In this document: positions 44,400 through 55,200 of the stretch, piece after piece | Layout of the letters: every line of letters begins with the position of its first letter | Position numbering within the stretch: position 1 is the first letter of the stretch | Assembly: GCA_015179125.1 (NCBI GenBank) | Contig: WHVA01000131.1 | Location: 173,102-237,101, forward strand | Direction: 5' to 3' | Length of the DNA: 64,000 bases | From: Gautieria morchelliformis | Taxonomy: Eukaryota; Basidiomycota; Agaricomycetes; Gomphales; Gomphaceae | The notes under the pieces: model-generated | The model's database searches: none | What the model saw: the letters and a program-made list of their open reading frames with translations, nothing else | What the model was told of the DNA's origin: nothing | Translations under genes and position numbers: made by a program

Positions 44400-44780
44400 A
44401 GCATCTACAACCTCAACTTCTCGCTTATTGACATGCCAATATTGCTGGCTAAAATGACGCCGGAGGAGCTAGCTGAGCGAATGGAAAAGATACGGCTTCA
44501 AAATCATAAAGGAGCGGCGTGAGGTTAGTATCCTGTCATCAAGCATGGAAGTTAATGGTACTTATCACACATGCATACAACATGTGAAGGCCGATGAAGA
44601 GGCATTTAACACTTCCGTTGCGGCCGATCGCACTAGACAGGCTGCTAACGGCAAGGTTCAGGGGCAAATCAATCTAAACAGGGAACAGAATGCGAAGGGA
44701 AAGGGCAAACCCTCCACCGGGTCGGGGGCAGACAACATCCCCCTGGCAAGGCCTCTCATCACTTCAAGGACAGGTTGATC
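44400..44780 (+). pseudogene. Fragment of a conserved coiled-coil gene, frameshifted
   Basis: MTPEELAERMEKIRLQN (44451-44502), then a frame slip and IIKERRE. After an intron (GTTAGT...CATGTGAAG, about 44523-44590) come ADEEAFNTSVAADRTRQAAN and REQNAKGKG. I know this pattern (TPEELAERMEKxRLQN...ADExAF...KVQ...REQNARRK) from small charged helical proteins of fungi, possibly RNA-associated. The exact family is uncertain. Without its start and end and with the slip, it is a pseudogene. It begins just outside the right target duplication of hAT-3. Confidence 0.5.
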
Positions 44781-45727
44781 TGTTTTATTATGGCAGAGCC
44801 AATAAACCCTTATCTCATGATGATGACCCCGACGTGACTTCAAAAACCAAAACTGATGATTTTTATTCACCTGATCCCCAAGATGTTTCAAAACAGGACT
44901 AAATCAAACTGTCAAGATGCTAGTGCGGCGAGAAATGTACATGATCGTCGTTGCGTCCCCAGACTCCGTTTACTTTCGACGACTGCAGTTACCTAACAAT
45001 ATATCTGTGAGTGTAGTCACCATTTGGCTCACGTCCAAGTAACCATCGCCATCAGCTCCGCTCCTGCTGGCATAATGGATAAGTCCTTCCATACTTAATA
45101 CCTTCTGTTTGTTTTACTTGTGCTAGCTGATGCTGCAATTGATAATCTGTTGCGATCAGTATAATCCATAATTCCAGAGAACCAACGGACTTAGTTTGTT
45201 TCAGTGATAGGATAAAAAAAATATCTCGCGAAGCAAGATGGTGGTCCAAAGATTGAATGCACATGGGTCTCTGGACATTTGTCCTCTCCATCGTTCATTC
45301 GGCCTATCGTTGGCCAGGGGTTGCCCTTGCTTCCCAGCATTAAACGCCCATGATGCAAAGCGCCCACTCTCGAATGTCTTAACAGTTCCCCCTCTCCTAG
45401 TATTATGGAGCTGCTGTCGCCAAAACCCTGCTCCGTCGTACTACTGGCAAGTTTCCGCCATCCCTTGAGTACTAGATGCTCACTTGGCTTCGCGTAACGG
45501 AATCGTAAACCTAGTCCACTTGTCTGGAAACCTTTGCTCCTGGACTGAGACCAGGAGATCAAAACCCGGCCCCAGGAATACTATCATGAGCCCAGGGGCA
45601 AAGGATGCGTGAGGGAATGTGTTGTATGTGAGAAAAATACTGGGATCTGAGTCGGTGCAATGTGTCGTGCAGGCAAGCCTTTGACACGGTTGTAGTAGAC
45701 AGGAATTATAGGCAGTAGGTATGGACT
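44781..45727. other. Gene-poor region
   Basis: About 950 bp with no convincing gene or repeat; frames on both strands lack protein-like composition. Confidence 0.4.
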
Positions 45728-48360
45728 TGTTGCTCAAAAGAACAGACTAGAAATTAATTCACTCTCTCAGTGAATTTAGTTGTCACTCTAAATATATTAT
45801 GCACTACCTAGAAATTAATTCACTACAGAGGATTTCTAGGTCAATAAATCGAAGGAATACTAGACTAATTTACTTGCCTCTCTCAGTGAATTTAGTTGTC
45901 ACTGAGAGAGGAGGAAATCTGTCTCACTGTGCATGTACTACTACCCGGCCCTTTAGCGCCCAAGAGCTCGCGCGTCGAAGTCATTTCAGACTCCGCTGGG
46001 TGCAGCCGCTTGTGAAAGTAGAAATAACAAAATGAAATGGAGAGGCAGGGAGTGACTAGAAAACTTCGAAAATTATCAAAGAAATGGATGCATGGTACAA
46101 GAACAATGTGAGAAGAGATTGAAAAATCATACAACAAATTGAATATATTATGCTTGATTTTGGTGCAGGAGCATAAATGCACCCAACACGCCCCCTCAAG
46201 CTTAATATATTCTGATTCTCTCGTGAGGATCTTCACTCTAGGACTAGGAAGTCCTTTAGTGAGGATATCTGCCAACATTTGTTCGGTTGGCAAATAAACG
46301 AGCTTGGCTTCTTGATTTTTGATTATATCTCGAAGGAAATATAATCTGATGTCGAAATGTTTGGTTCTCATGTGTTGTTGAGTGCCATACGTAATTGTAA
46401 TGGCTGATTGATTGTCTGAATAAACTTGGATGGGTCTGTTCAGTGGTTGGAATATTTCAGAAATAAAATGGCGCATCCAGAGAGCCTCTTTGCCCGCATG
46501 GGTCAGGGCGACAAATTCAGCTTCAGTTGATGAGAGGGCTACTATCGACTGTTTCTGGCAACTCCATGAAACAGTGCCTCCATCAATCTGAAATAAGTAT
46601 GCCGAATACGAACACCTATGACTCTGTGAACCCCAATCCACATCTGAATACCCCATCAAGCCATCTCGATTTCTTCCAAGAGTGAGCTTGTAATGCTTCG
46701 TGCCTTTCAAATATTTGAAGACACGTTTGACTGCATTCCAGTGTGTGCCACCTGGATTTTCGAGGAATTGCGAGAGCAATGACACCGCAAATGCAATGTC
46801 AGGTCGAGTGGCTACAGCTGCCCACATCAGTGATCCTATGGCTTGCCTGTATGGAAATTTCGACATGGCTTTCTTGCCTCTCTCTGTAGAAGGACATTGG
46901 TCTTTAGATAATTTTACGGCTGGATCAAGAGGCGTAGCATAAGTCTTCGCATCTTCGAGATTGAATTTTTTGATGATCTTCTCGATGTATGCGGGTTGTG
47001 AAATTGCAATGGTTTTCTTCTGCCAGTCTCTTTCGATTTTGAGGTTCAATAGCCAATAAATCTCGCCTAGATCTTTCATACTGAAGACCTGAGCAAGATC
47101 TCGTTTGACTTCATCCAGGACTGACTGATTCTCAGCTGTGATGGTGAGGTCATCCACAGCTGTTGCAATGATCACATGCCCCTTTCCGCCACGTCTATAA
47201 AATACAGCTCCATCTGTGGCTGATGTAGTGAATCCTAACTTGTGGAATTCACCACTTAGACGTTTGTACCATTCCCTTCCAGATTGTTTGAGGCCGTAGA
47301 GTGCTTTCTTCAAAAGTAGCACTTCGTCTTTGTCTCCGGACTCATATCCATACGGCTGCTTCATGTAAATAGGTTCAGGCAACATAGCATTGAGGTATGC
47401 ATAGTCCACGTCCATTTGATGAATAGGCCAGTCATTCCTAGCAGCAATGGCGCATATGATCCGCAGGGAGGATAACCGAGCAACAGGTGAGTATGTCTCA
47501 TCATAGTCGACTCCAAACTTCTGTGTGAAGCCTTGGGCGACCATTCTCGATTTAGGCATTATTGGTTTCCCTTCTGGATTACACTTCCAAAGGTAGACCC
47601 ATTTATTACCAACAATATTGGCTCCAGGAGGTGGTTTGGTTCGTTCCCACACTCCCTTGTTGATTAGGGCCTCGTACTCTTTGTCCATTGATTTCTTCCA
47701 CATAGGATTATTCAGAGCTTCATCTGCATTGCTAGGTTCAATTTGACTCAAATCCGGCACCTTGTCATTGTTTTGACCGTCGATTGGGAATGCACTGATG
47801 GCACATTCATAGCTACTGATGCCATCAATCTCGGAGGATAATTCTTGGTCGAATAAATTTTCTTTATGGTCCTCAACGTCCTCGTAAGCTAGCGTAGTCA
47901 TATTTGCGCCAGCTTGTCTCTGAGTCTGAGATCTTGTTACGGGACCTGTTGGGGCCGGCTGCACTTGTTGTTGACGGATCCTTTCGCTTCTCCTGACTGG
48001 TTCAGCTTCTCTAGGTCTGTCATCAACTGCCTGAATAGGTTGCAGCTCTTCAAGATATTCCTCTGGTGCACTTTCATCAATTTCTTCGATCTTTGCCTCT
48101 TCGCTGACTAAGCGACCGGGCACAGGCACTGTTGCCGGAATGGCCTTCTTCTCCTCTCTAGATGTAGGTAGCTTGGATTCCTCAATAGACATGATTGGGA
48201 CCTTTCCCTTCTTCATCTCTGAATCAAACACAACGTTCCGCTCGACAGAAACTTTGTGCGAGTCAGGCCAATAGACATAATGACCATGACTCTGCGCAGA
48301 AATTCCTATCCACCGAGCTCTCTTGGCACGAGCTGCCAATTTATCTCCCTGAGTGACTTT
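45728..48360 (-). mobile_element. Ty1/copia element 1, 5'-truncated
   Basis: The 3' LTR lies at 45728-46188 (TGTTGCTC...CACCCAACA on the + strand). The polypurine tract TTGAGGGGGCG is next to it, then a pol frame up to 48360, where an unrelated-orientation LTR begins. Gag, protease and most of the integrase are missing. The LTR belongs to a diverged subfamily relative to copia 2. Confidence 0.85.
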
Positions 48361-48372
48361 TGTTGGGTGCAT
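45892..48372 (-). CDS. Copia 1 pol: end of integrase, reverse transcriptase and RNase H, open frame
   Basis: A continuous 826-codon frame. Its first residues (MHPT) come from the adjoining LTR, so the ATG is not native. From KVTQGDKLAARAKRARWIGI it corresponds to the end of the integrase. Then come an acidic linker with VRRSERIRQQQ, RT with NKWVYLWKCNPEGK, MVAQGFTQKFGVDYDETYSP and the DVDYAYLNA and TAVDDLTI catalytic motifs, and RNase H with SLMWAAVATRPDIAF, SSTEAEFVALTHAGKEA and TKHFDIRLYFLRD. The frame has no stop at the end of RNase H. It runs through the purine tract and about 95 codons into the LTR before TGA at 45892. It lacks gag and protease, so it cannot be autonomous, but the enzyme core is undamaged. 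Confidence 0.85.
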   Translation of the reverse strand: MHPTKVTQGDKLAARAKRARWIGISAQSHGHYVYWPDSHKVSVERNVVFDSEMKKGKVPIMSIEESKLPTSREEKKAIPATVPVPGRLVSEEAKIEEIDESAPEEYLEELQPIQAVDDRPREAEPVRRSERIRQQQVQPAPTGPVTRSQTQRQAGANMTTLAYEDVEDHKENLFDQELSSEIDGISSYECAISAFPIDGQNNDKVPDLSQIEPSNADEALNNPMWKKSMDKEYEALINKGVWERTKPPPGANIVGNKWVYLWKCNPEGKPIMPKSRMVAQGFTQKFGVDYDETYSPVARLSSLRIICAIAARNDWPIHQMDVDYAYLNAMLPEPIYMKQPYGYESGDKDEVLLLKKALYGLKQSGREWYKRLSGEFHKLGFTTSATDGAVFYRRGGKGHVIIATAVDDLTITAENQSVLDEVKRDLAQVFSMKDLGEIYWLLNLKIERDWQKKTIAISQPAYIEKIIKKFNLEDAKTYATPLDPAVKLSKDQCPSTERGKKAMSKFPYRQAIGSLMWAAVATRPDIAFAVSLLSQFLENPGGTHWNAVKRVFKYLKGTKHYKLTLGRNRDGLMGYSDVDWGSQSHRCSYSAYLFQIDGGTVSWSCQKQSIVALSSTEAEFVALTHAGKEALWMRHFISEIFQPLNRPIQVYSDNQSAITITYGTQQHMRTKHFDIRLYFLRDIIKNQEAKLVYLPTEQMLADILTKGLPSPRVKILTRESEYIKLEGACWVHLCSCTKIKHNIFNLLYDFSISSHIVLVPCIHFFDNFRSFLVTPCLSISFCYFYFHKRLHPAESEMTSTRELLGAKGPGSSTCTVRQISSSLSDN

Positions 48373-48848
48373 TTATGCTCCTGCACCAAAATCAAGCATA
48401 ATATATTCAATTTATTGTGTGGTGTTTCAATATTTTCTCATACTGTTCTTGTACCATGCATCCATTTCTCTGCTTATTTTCGAAATTTTCTAGTCACTCT
48501 CTATCTCTCCATTTCATTCTGTTATTTCTACTTTCACAGGCGGCTGCACCCAGCGGAGTTTGAAATGACTTCGACGCGCGAGCCCTTGGGCGCTAAAGGG
48601 CCGGGTGCAAGTATATGCCTTCTGAGACAGGATTACACTCCTCTCTCAGTGACAATAAATTCACTGAGAGAGGCGAGTAGTATTCTTCATATTTACATAG
48701 CATGTTGACTGAAAATCATGTAGTATATTTGATTCTAGGTATTGTATTAATACATCAGTGACAATAAATTCACTGAGAGAGTATATTTGATTCTAGCTTT
48801 CTAAGAACTCTACCGAACCTTCCCTGCCATAGCCCCTAGTTGCTAACA
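48361..48848 (+). repeat. Inverted copia LTR (488 bp)
   Basis: TGTTGGGTGC...TTGCTAACA. By eye it is identical, in reverse complement, to the copia 2 LTR at 51793-52280. It separates copia 1 pol from a gypsy gag-protease remnant. Flanking 5-mers ACTTT and GATGC do not match, so it is not a simple solo insertion with a target duplication. Confidence 0.9.
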
Positions 48849-50600
48849 GATGCCAAGTCTCCTTAGGAACGGTGTCCCTAAGATCGTGTAGTAATATTTG
48901 ACGTTGGCTACGTCGAAGTACTCATCGTAGGTTTCGTGACCAAATTTAATGGTCGTGTTTGTTCCATAATTGATTGTGGAGCGACTGCCTATGCAGGCTA
49001 GTTGCAGCAAAATCGGCTGTTCCAGGGCAAATGTCTTCATCCCTATGCCACATGTGAACTCAGAGGATAGTAGTACCCCTTTGCTCCCACTATCCAGCAG
49101 GTGATGAGCTTTCACACCCTTGATCTCCAGTACCCGAGAGGGTATGCTTTCATTTCGTGGCTGCGTTGGCTGTGTCCTATGCTTGCTTCGGTGGTGATAC
49201 ACCAGTTCGGCCACCTTGTCTGGTGTGGCCGATGTGCGTGCCGCCATGACCTTTGTGGTGGTTTCGTCCTTCAGCGTGATCCTGATCGCACTGGATCTGT
49301 AGGCGTTGTCTTCCGCCTCTTTGTCCCATTCATAGTATTGGGATGGCTCGGGTTCCCACTCATCAGCGGGCATATCTCCATTGTCCAGAGATTCATTGGG
49401 TTGGGGATCACCCTCCCCCTCTTCATCAATCTGTTGAAGAGAATTTTGTTTGGGATCCGCATCGGGATCCTCATCATCATTGTTGTGCCTCGTGGCCGCT
49501 GTCCATATACTGGACCTTAGTGGGGGGCACTCTGCCTTTTTGTGGCCAGGTTGGCTGCATTCAAAGCACATTGTTGCTTTGACTACCGTTGGGCCAATCG
49601 TTATGTTGGATTGATGCTTTCGGCAGCGGGGCCGGCTTCAGTGATGTCACTGGCACTTGAGGCTGTTTGGCCTCGGGTGGTCATCCAGCTTGGGCTGGGC
49701 GTGGGGGTGGAGGTCATTGTGACACCCCACTCCTCAGGGACAAGATAGGCCTGCTCAGGCCTGTCTGTGTTACCGGCTTGTTCGCTGCAAGCTGGGCGGC
49801 ACTTGCTGATGCAGCAGCGCTCTCTGCTCAGCACATCCCCATGTTATATCGGGATGCTTCCTCGATCATGCAGGCATTTTGAAGAGCTGCTCTCAGCATT
49901 ATAGCCCTTTTGAGGACTTTGTTGCGCAGCATTTCATGCAGCACGGACACGAACCGTCTACAGAACGTGTAGTCATCTGGTGGGTGTATCATACGCGCAG
50001 CGTACTTCCTGAGCTCATTCAGCATCTCCTGAACAGTTTTCATGCCCTGCACAACTGCGGATCTGGTGGGTTGAAATGTTTCACGTTACGGAGGAACCAT
50101 TCCTGGGATTCACCGGTCAGGCAAGTGCCCACATAGCTGACCTGCATGTCTACGCTGGTTGGCCCTAGGAGGCAATTCATTTTCAGCCATTGTAGGATGG
50201 CTGTGACGAAGATCTCAAACTCTTTGAGGTCTGGCATTCTCCTTTTCTTTGTCCAAGTGCGCAAAGCAGTAGGCAGCCTACCAGGGCAGCCAGAATGGGC
50301 ACTTAAGGGTAGCTGAGTTTGGATGGCCGCTATCTTAACATCGTTTGGCCTAGCATTACAAGGTAAAACCTTTTTTTCCACATTTGTGCATCTTCTGTGC
50401 CATTGCCCCAGAATAGCTTTAGTCTGTCTACTTCCTCTTCTGTCCCCGTGTCTGCCATATGGGCTGATGTATGCTGACTTCATGTGCACAGCTGTCACCC
50501 TGTCTGGCGTGTCTGGGGTGTCTGGATGTCAAGTCATTCTCGGTTTGCAGCCCCAACTTGTGCTTCCAGTGTGATGAACCGGTTAGTATGGTGCACCAGA
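48849..50600 (-). pseudogene. Ty3/gypsy gag-protease remnant
   Basis: Gag pieces: MPDLKEFEIFVTAILQWLKM (about 50175-50235), TGESQEWFLRNVKHFN (about 50075-50130) and TVQEMLNELRKYAARMIHPP (about 49980-50040). A nucleocapsid knuckle CFECSQPGHKKAEC follows at 49530-49571, then an acidic linker. The aspartic protease reads HLLDSGSKGVLLSSEFT (about 49055-49105) and ends LGTPFLRRLGIC at the LTR boundary (48849). RT and integrase are missing. It is a different gypsy lineage from the element at 31-37 kb. Confidence 0.75.
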
Positions 50601-50687
50601 GTGTTTTCTGTCAGCTATTGACCCTTTTTCAGAGCAAGTAGGGGAGAAATCCCTTGGTTGGTATGAACTAAGAGAAGTTGTATTATG

Positions 50688-51663
50688 TCATGTGGGTGTA
50701 TGTGTACCCATAGGAATAGTGCAATGTGAGGTAGGAGTTGAGAATGTGGAGTGATGGTTCAACCTGTCATCATTATCGTCATCTTCCCGCTCATGTATAT
50801 TACGCAGATGTCGGATCATATTCAATCGGACACTGAATATCTTGTCACAGCCTGGAGTAGGGCACAGATATGCTAGAGAAAATGGATAAGAAATTTATCG
50901 ATATAATAATAGAGGTGAGAATATGTACACTTATTTCCACTGTGGTGAGATATGTGTCTCTATTCAAAGAAGTTGACTTAAGACTTAATTTAAACAAAAA
51001 ACAACAGAGACCAACCTCAAAACCACGGGGGTGATCAAACAACTGTCCACACTCCAGACATTTGCACCCCTTCTTTGGATCTTCTTCTTTGTTGGGGATG
51101 TTACAGCCATGAATCATGCCAGGTTCCATGTCTGATTGATCATCCAGAGAGGCTACATATGTTGTTTCTAACATGCCAACTGTTTATGTAGCATAATCAA
51201 CCAAGGAACTCATATGCCATGGCATACTGACCTTGATCCACTAAAAATACCTTCGGTTGAACTCTCCAAATCTCACTGAAGAAATCTTCAGGCAAAGGCC
51301 CATCCTAATATAGCAGAAACCATAAGTATAAGATTATATGAGTAGTTTACTCACTTTCAGCCATACCAACAAATCATCATCATGTGCTAGTGCAAATTCA
51401 GCATTGGAGTTCTGTCATTCTTTTAGTAATTATCAGACCAGTGAACAGAAGTGACTGTCACCTCCAAAATATATAGAAGTATGATCTCCACAGCTGTAGG
51501 CACCTGGTTGACAAGTGAGCACAAACTTCATAATAAAAGGGTAGTAAAATACCCTCACCTTGTCATGATTGCGTAGGTAATCAAGAAGATCTTCGTCTAT
51601 ATCATAACCACGTAGGCAATGCAGGTTCAGTAAGTTGGATGGATTGGTCGTTTGATCCGACAT
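50688..51663 (-). CDS. C2H2-type zinc-finger protein, about six exons
   Basis: The ATG at 51663 begins MSDQTTNPSNLLNLHCLRGY; exon 1 ends with AAG at 51559 before GTGAGG. Further exons give VPTAVEIILLYILE, NSNAEFALAHDDDLLVWLK, DGPLPEDFFSEIWRVQPK, and a block with CKCLECGQLFDHPRGFE. The last exon carries AYLCPTPGCDKIFSVRLN and MIRHLRNIHERE, a canonical C2H2 finger. The protein ends with a polar tail at the TGA in 50688-50690. Introns are about 50-60 nt. It is probably a DNA-binding protein. Since it lies among retroelements it may be a captured or lineage-specific gene. Its start is only about 130 bp from the LTR at 51793, so its promoter may have been replaced. Confidence 0.65.
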
Positions 51664-51792
51664 TCCACCTGTGCCGAAACGTGTCACATTCTTACCCTCT
51701 GAGGATACCAATGAAGAATTGCCCGGGGGTCCCGATGGATGGTCCTGATAACTTCCCGAATTGTCGGCCTCTCTATCCTGGTCTCCATTCCC

Positions 51793-52280
51793 TGTTAGCA
51801 ACTAGGGGCTATGGCAGGGAAGGTTCGGTAGAGTTCTTAGAAAGCTAGAATCAAATATACTCTCTCAGTGAATTTATTGTCACTGATGTATTAATACAAT
51901 ACCTAGAATCAAATATACTACATGATTTTCAGTCAACATGCTATGTAAATATGAAGAATACTACTCGCCTCTCTCAGTGAATTTATTGTCACTGAGAGAG
52001 GAGTGTAATCCTGTCTCAGAAGGCATATACTTGCACCCGGCCCTTTAGCGCCCAAGGGCTCGCGCGTCGAAGTCATTTCAAACTCCGCTGGGTGCAGCCG
52101 CCTGTGAAAGTAGAAATAACAGAATGAAATGGAGAGATAGAGAGTGACTAGAAAATTTCGAAAATAAGCAGAGAAATGGATGCATGGTACAAGAACAGTA
52201 TGAGAAAATATTGAAACACCACACAATAAATTGAATATATTATGCTTGATTTTGGTGCAGGAGCATAAATGCACCCAACA
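51793..52280 (-). repeat. Copia 2 3' LTR
   Basis: 488 bp; contains a perfect 13-bp inverted repeat CCTCTCTCAGTGA...TCACTGAGAGAGG (about 51969-52003), plus a half copy nearer the end. Confidence 0.9.
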
Positions 52281-52293
52281 CGCCCCCTCAAGC

Positions 52294-55200
52294 TTAATAT
52301 ATTCCGATTCTCTCATTGAGGATTCTCACTCTAGGACTAGGAAGTCCTTTAGTGAGAAGATCGGCTAGCATGTGTTCCGTTGGTAGGTACACAAGCTTAA
52401 TTTCTTCATCTTCGACTATATCTCGGATGAAATATAATCTAATGTCGAAATGCTTGGTCCTCGTGTGTTGTTGAGTGCCATAGACGATGGCAATGGCTGA
52501 TTGATTGTCTGAATAAAGTTTGATGGGACAATTCAGCGGTTGGAATACTTCAGAAATAAAGTGGCGCATCCATAAGGCTTCTTTGCTCGCATGAGTCAGA
52601 GCAACGAATTCGGCTTCAGTTGATGATAGGGCTACTATGGATTGTTTTTGACAACTCCATGATACTGTCCCTCCATCAATCTGAAAAATATAAGCCAAGT
52701 ATGAGTGCCTGTGCTCTTGAGAAGCCCAATCCGCATCTGAATACCCAATGAGGCCGTCTCGATTTTTCCCAAGTGTCAATTTGTAGTCCATCGTGCCTTT
52801 TAGATATTTAAAGACACGTTTGACTGCATGCCAATGTGTTGGACCTGGGTTTTCGAGGAATTGAGAAAGTAATGACACTGCGAACGCAATGTCCGGTCGA
52901 GTGGCTACTGCTGCCCACATCAATGATCTATCGCTTGTCTGTATGGAATTCTTGACATCTTCTGTTTGTCTTCATCTGTAGAAGGGCATTGGTCTCTGGA
53001 TAATTTAACGGCTGGGTCGAGAGGCGTGGAAAATGTTTTAGCATCATCCAGATTGAATTTTTTGATGATTTTCTGGATGTATGTGGCTTGTGATATTGCA
53101 ATCGATTTGTTATTCCAATCTCTTTCGATTTTGAGGTTCAAAAGCCAGTGAATCTCGCCTAGGTCTTTCATACTAAAAACCTGGGCAAGGTCATGCTTTA
53201 CCTCATCGAGGATTGGTTGACTCTCAGCTGTGATAGTGAGGTCATCTACCGCCGTTGCAATAATCGCATGCCCTCTCGGTCCACGTCTGCAAAATACAGC
53301 TCCATCCGAAGCTGATTTAGTGAATCCTAACTTGAGAAATTCACCACTCAGACGTTTGTACCATTCCCTTCCAGATTGTTTGAGGCCGTAAAGTGCTTTC
53401 TTCAGCAGGAGGACATCATCTTTGTCTCCGGTCTCATATCCATACGGCTGTCTCATGTAAATAGGTTCTGGCAGTGTAGCATTCAAATACGCACTGTCCA
53501 CATCCATTTGGTGAATAGGCCAGTTGTTCCTGGCAGCAATGGCACATATAATCCGTAAGGAAGTCATCCGAGCAACAGGTGCATAGGTTTCATTGTAGTC
53601 GACTCCAAAACTTTGTGTAAAGCCTTGGGCGACCATCCTCGATCTAGGTGTGATGGGTTCACCTTCTGGATTGCGTTTCCAGAGGAATACCCATCTATTT
53701 CCACAATATTTGCCCCAGGAGGTGGTTTAACCACTTCCCATACACCTTTGTCGAGTAGCACCTTGTACTCTTTATCCATCGATGCTTTCCACATAGGATC
53801 ATTTAAGGCTTCATCTGCATTGCTAGGCTCGGTCTGATTCAAATCCGGCAGCACCTTATCTTTGTTTTGATCGGAGGTCGAAAGTGTACTGATGGCAGGT
53901 TATAATCACTGATGCCGTCAGTGACAGAGGATAAATCTTGTTCGAATAATTTGTCTTGATGTCCTCAATGTCCTCGTAAGCTAGTGTAGTGATATCTGCA
54001 CCAGCATGTTTCTTGGTTTGAGATCTTGTTACGGGACCACTTGGGGCCGGCTGCACCTGCTGCTGACAGATTCTCTCGCTTCTCCTTGTTGGAGCAGCTT
54101 CTTTAGGTCTGGCATCAACAGTCTGACTGGGTTGCAGCTCTTTCAGACGTTCCTCTGGTTCATCATCATCAATTTCCTCGATCTTTGCCTCTTCGCTGAC
54201 TAAGCGGCTAGGCATAGGTGCTGGCGCCGAGATGGCTGTACCATTTTTCTGGACGTAGGTAGCTGTGACTCTTCAATAGAAATGATTGGAGCTTTGCCCC
54301 CTTCATCTCTGAGTCAAATATAACATTCCGCTCGACAGAAACCTTCTGAGAGTCAGGCAGTAGATGCAGTGACCATGGCTCTGTCCAGAGATTCCTATCC
54401 ACCGAGCTCTTTTGGCACGGGCTGCTAGTTTGTTTCCCTCTTTGACTTTAACGTAGACTTCAATTCCCCACACATGTATGTCTTTCAGGTTCGGTTTCTC
54501 GTGATGGATCATTTCAAAAGGGGTTTTGTCTGGCAAAGCTCTTGTATGTGTCCGATTCCTAAGATAGTTGGCGTGCAAAATTGCATGCCCCATAGAGTCT
54601 TAGGAAGACTTGATTCCAATAGCATGGCACGAGCTCTTTCAACTAGAGTTCGGTTTAAACGTTCAGCAACACCATTTGACTCTGGGGTGTCGTGTACGGT
54701 TAACCGATGCTTCGTGCCTTGCTTGGCTAAATGCTGTTCAAATTCCGAGCTTGTATATTCGCCCCCTCTGTCGGAAACAAGTGCTTTGATGTGCACGTTC
54801 CTCTGTCGAAGCATCAAGGCCTCGTAGAGTTTATATTTTGAAATGCTTCCGATTTGTTTGCCATCAAATAGATAACCGATTCTCTTGAGTAGTCGTCGAT
54901 GAAAGACACATAATAGGATTTCTTGTCAATTGTAGAGTGTCTCGCTGGTCCCCAGACATCAGAATAAATTCTGTCACGAATTTTGATGATCGGCTTCTGG
55001 GTTCCTGAGGAAGTGATTTGCGTGCAATCTTCGCCTGAATGCACGCATCGCAAACAACCTTGTCACCTTTTGAGCTCAATTCAATGCCTAATATCATGCC
55101 ACGGTTGAGCAAATGCTGTAGGGACTTTTGTGAAATATGCCCCATTTTTTGATGTATTTCCATGGCTGATGCGCATACATGCGCTTCGGCACTTGTGTGT

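Noticed and set aside
49101-49520. 139-codon + strand frame over the gypsy protease region
   Set aside because: Antisense to the nucleocapsid/protease frame that carries CFECSQPGHKKAEC and DSGS.
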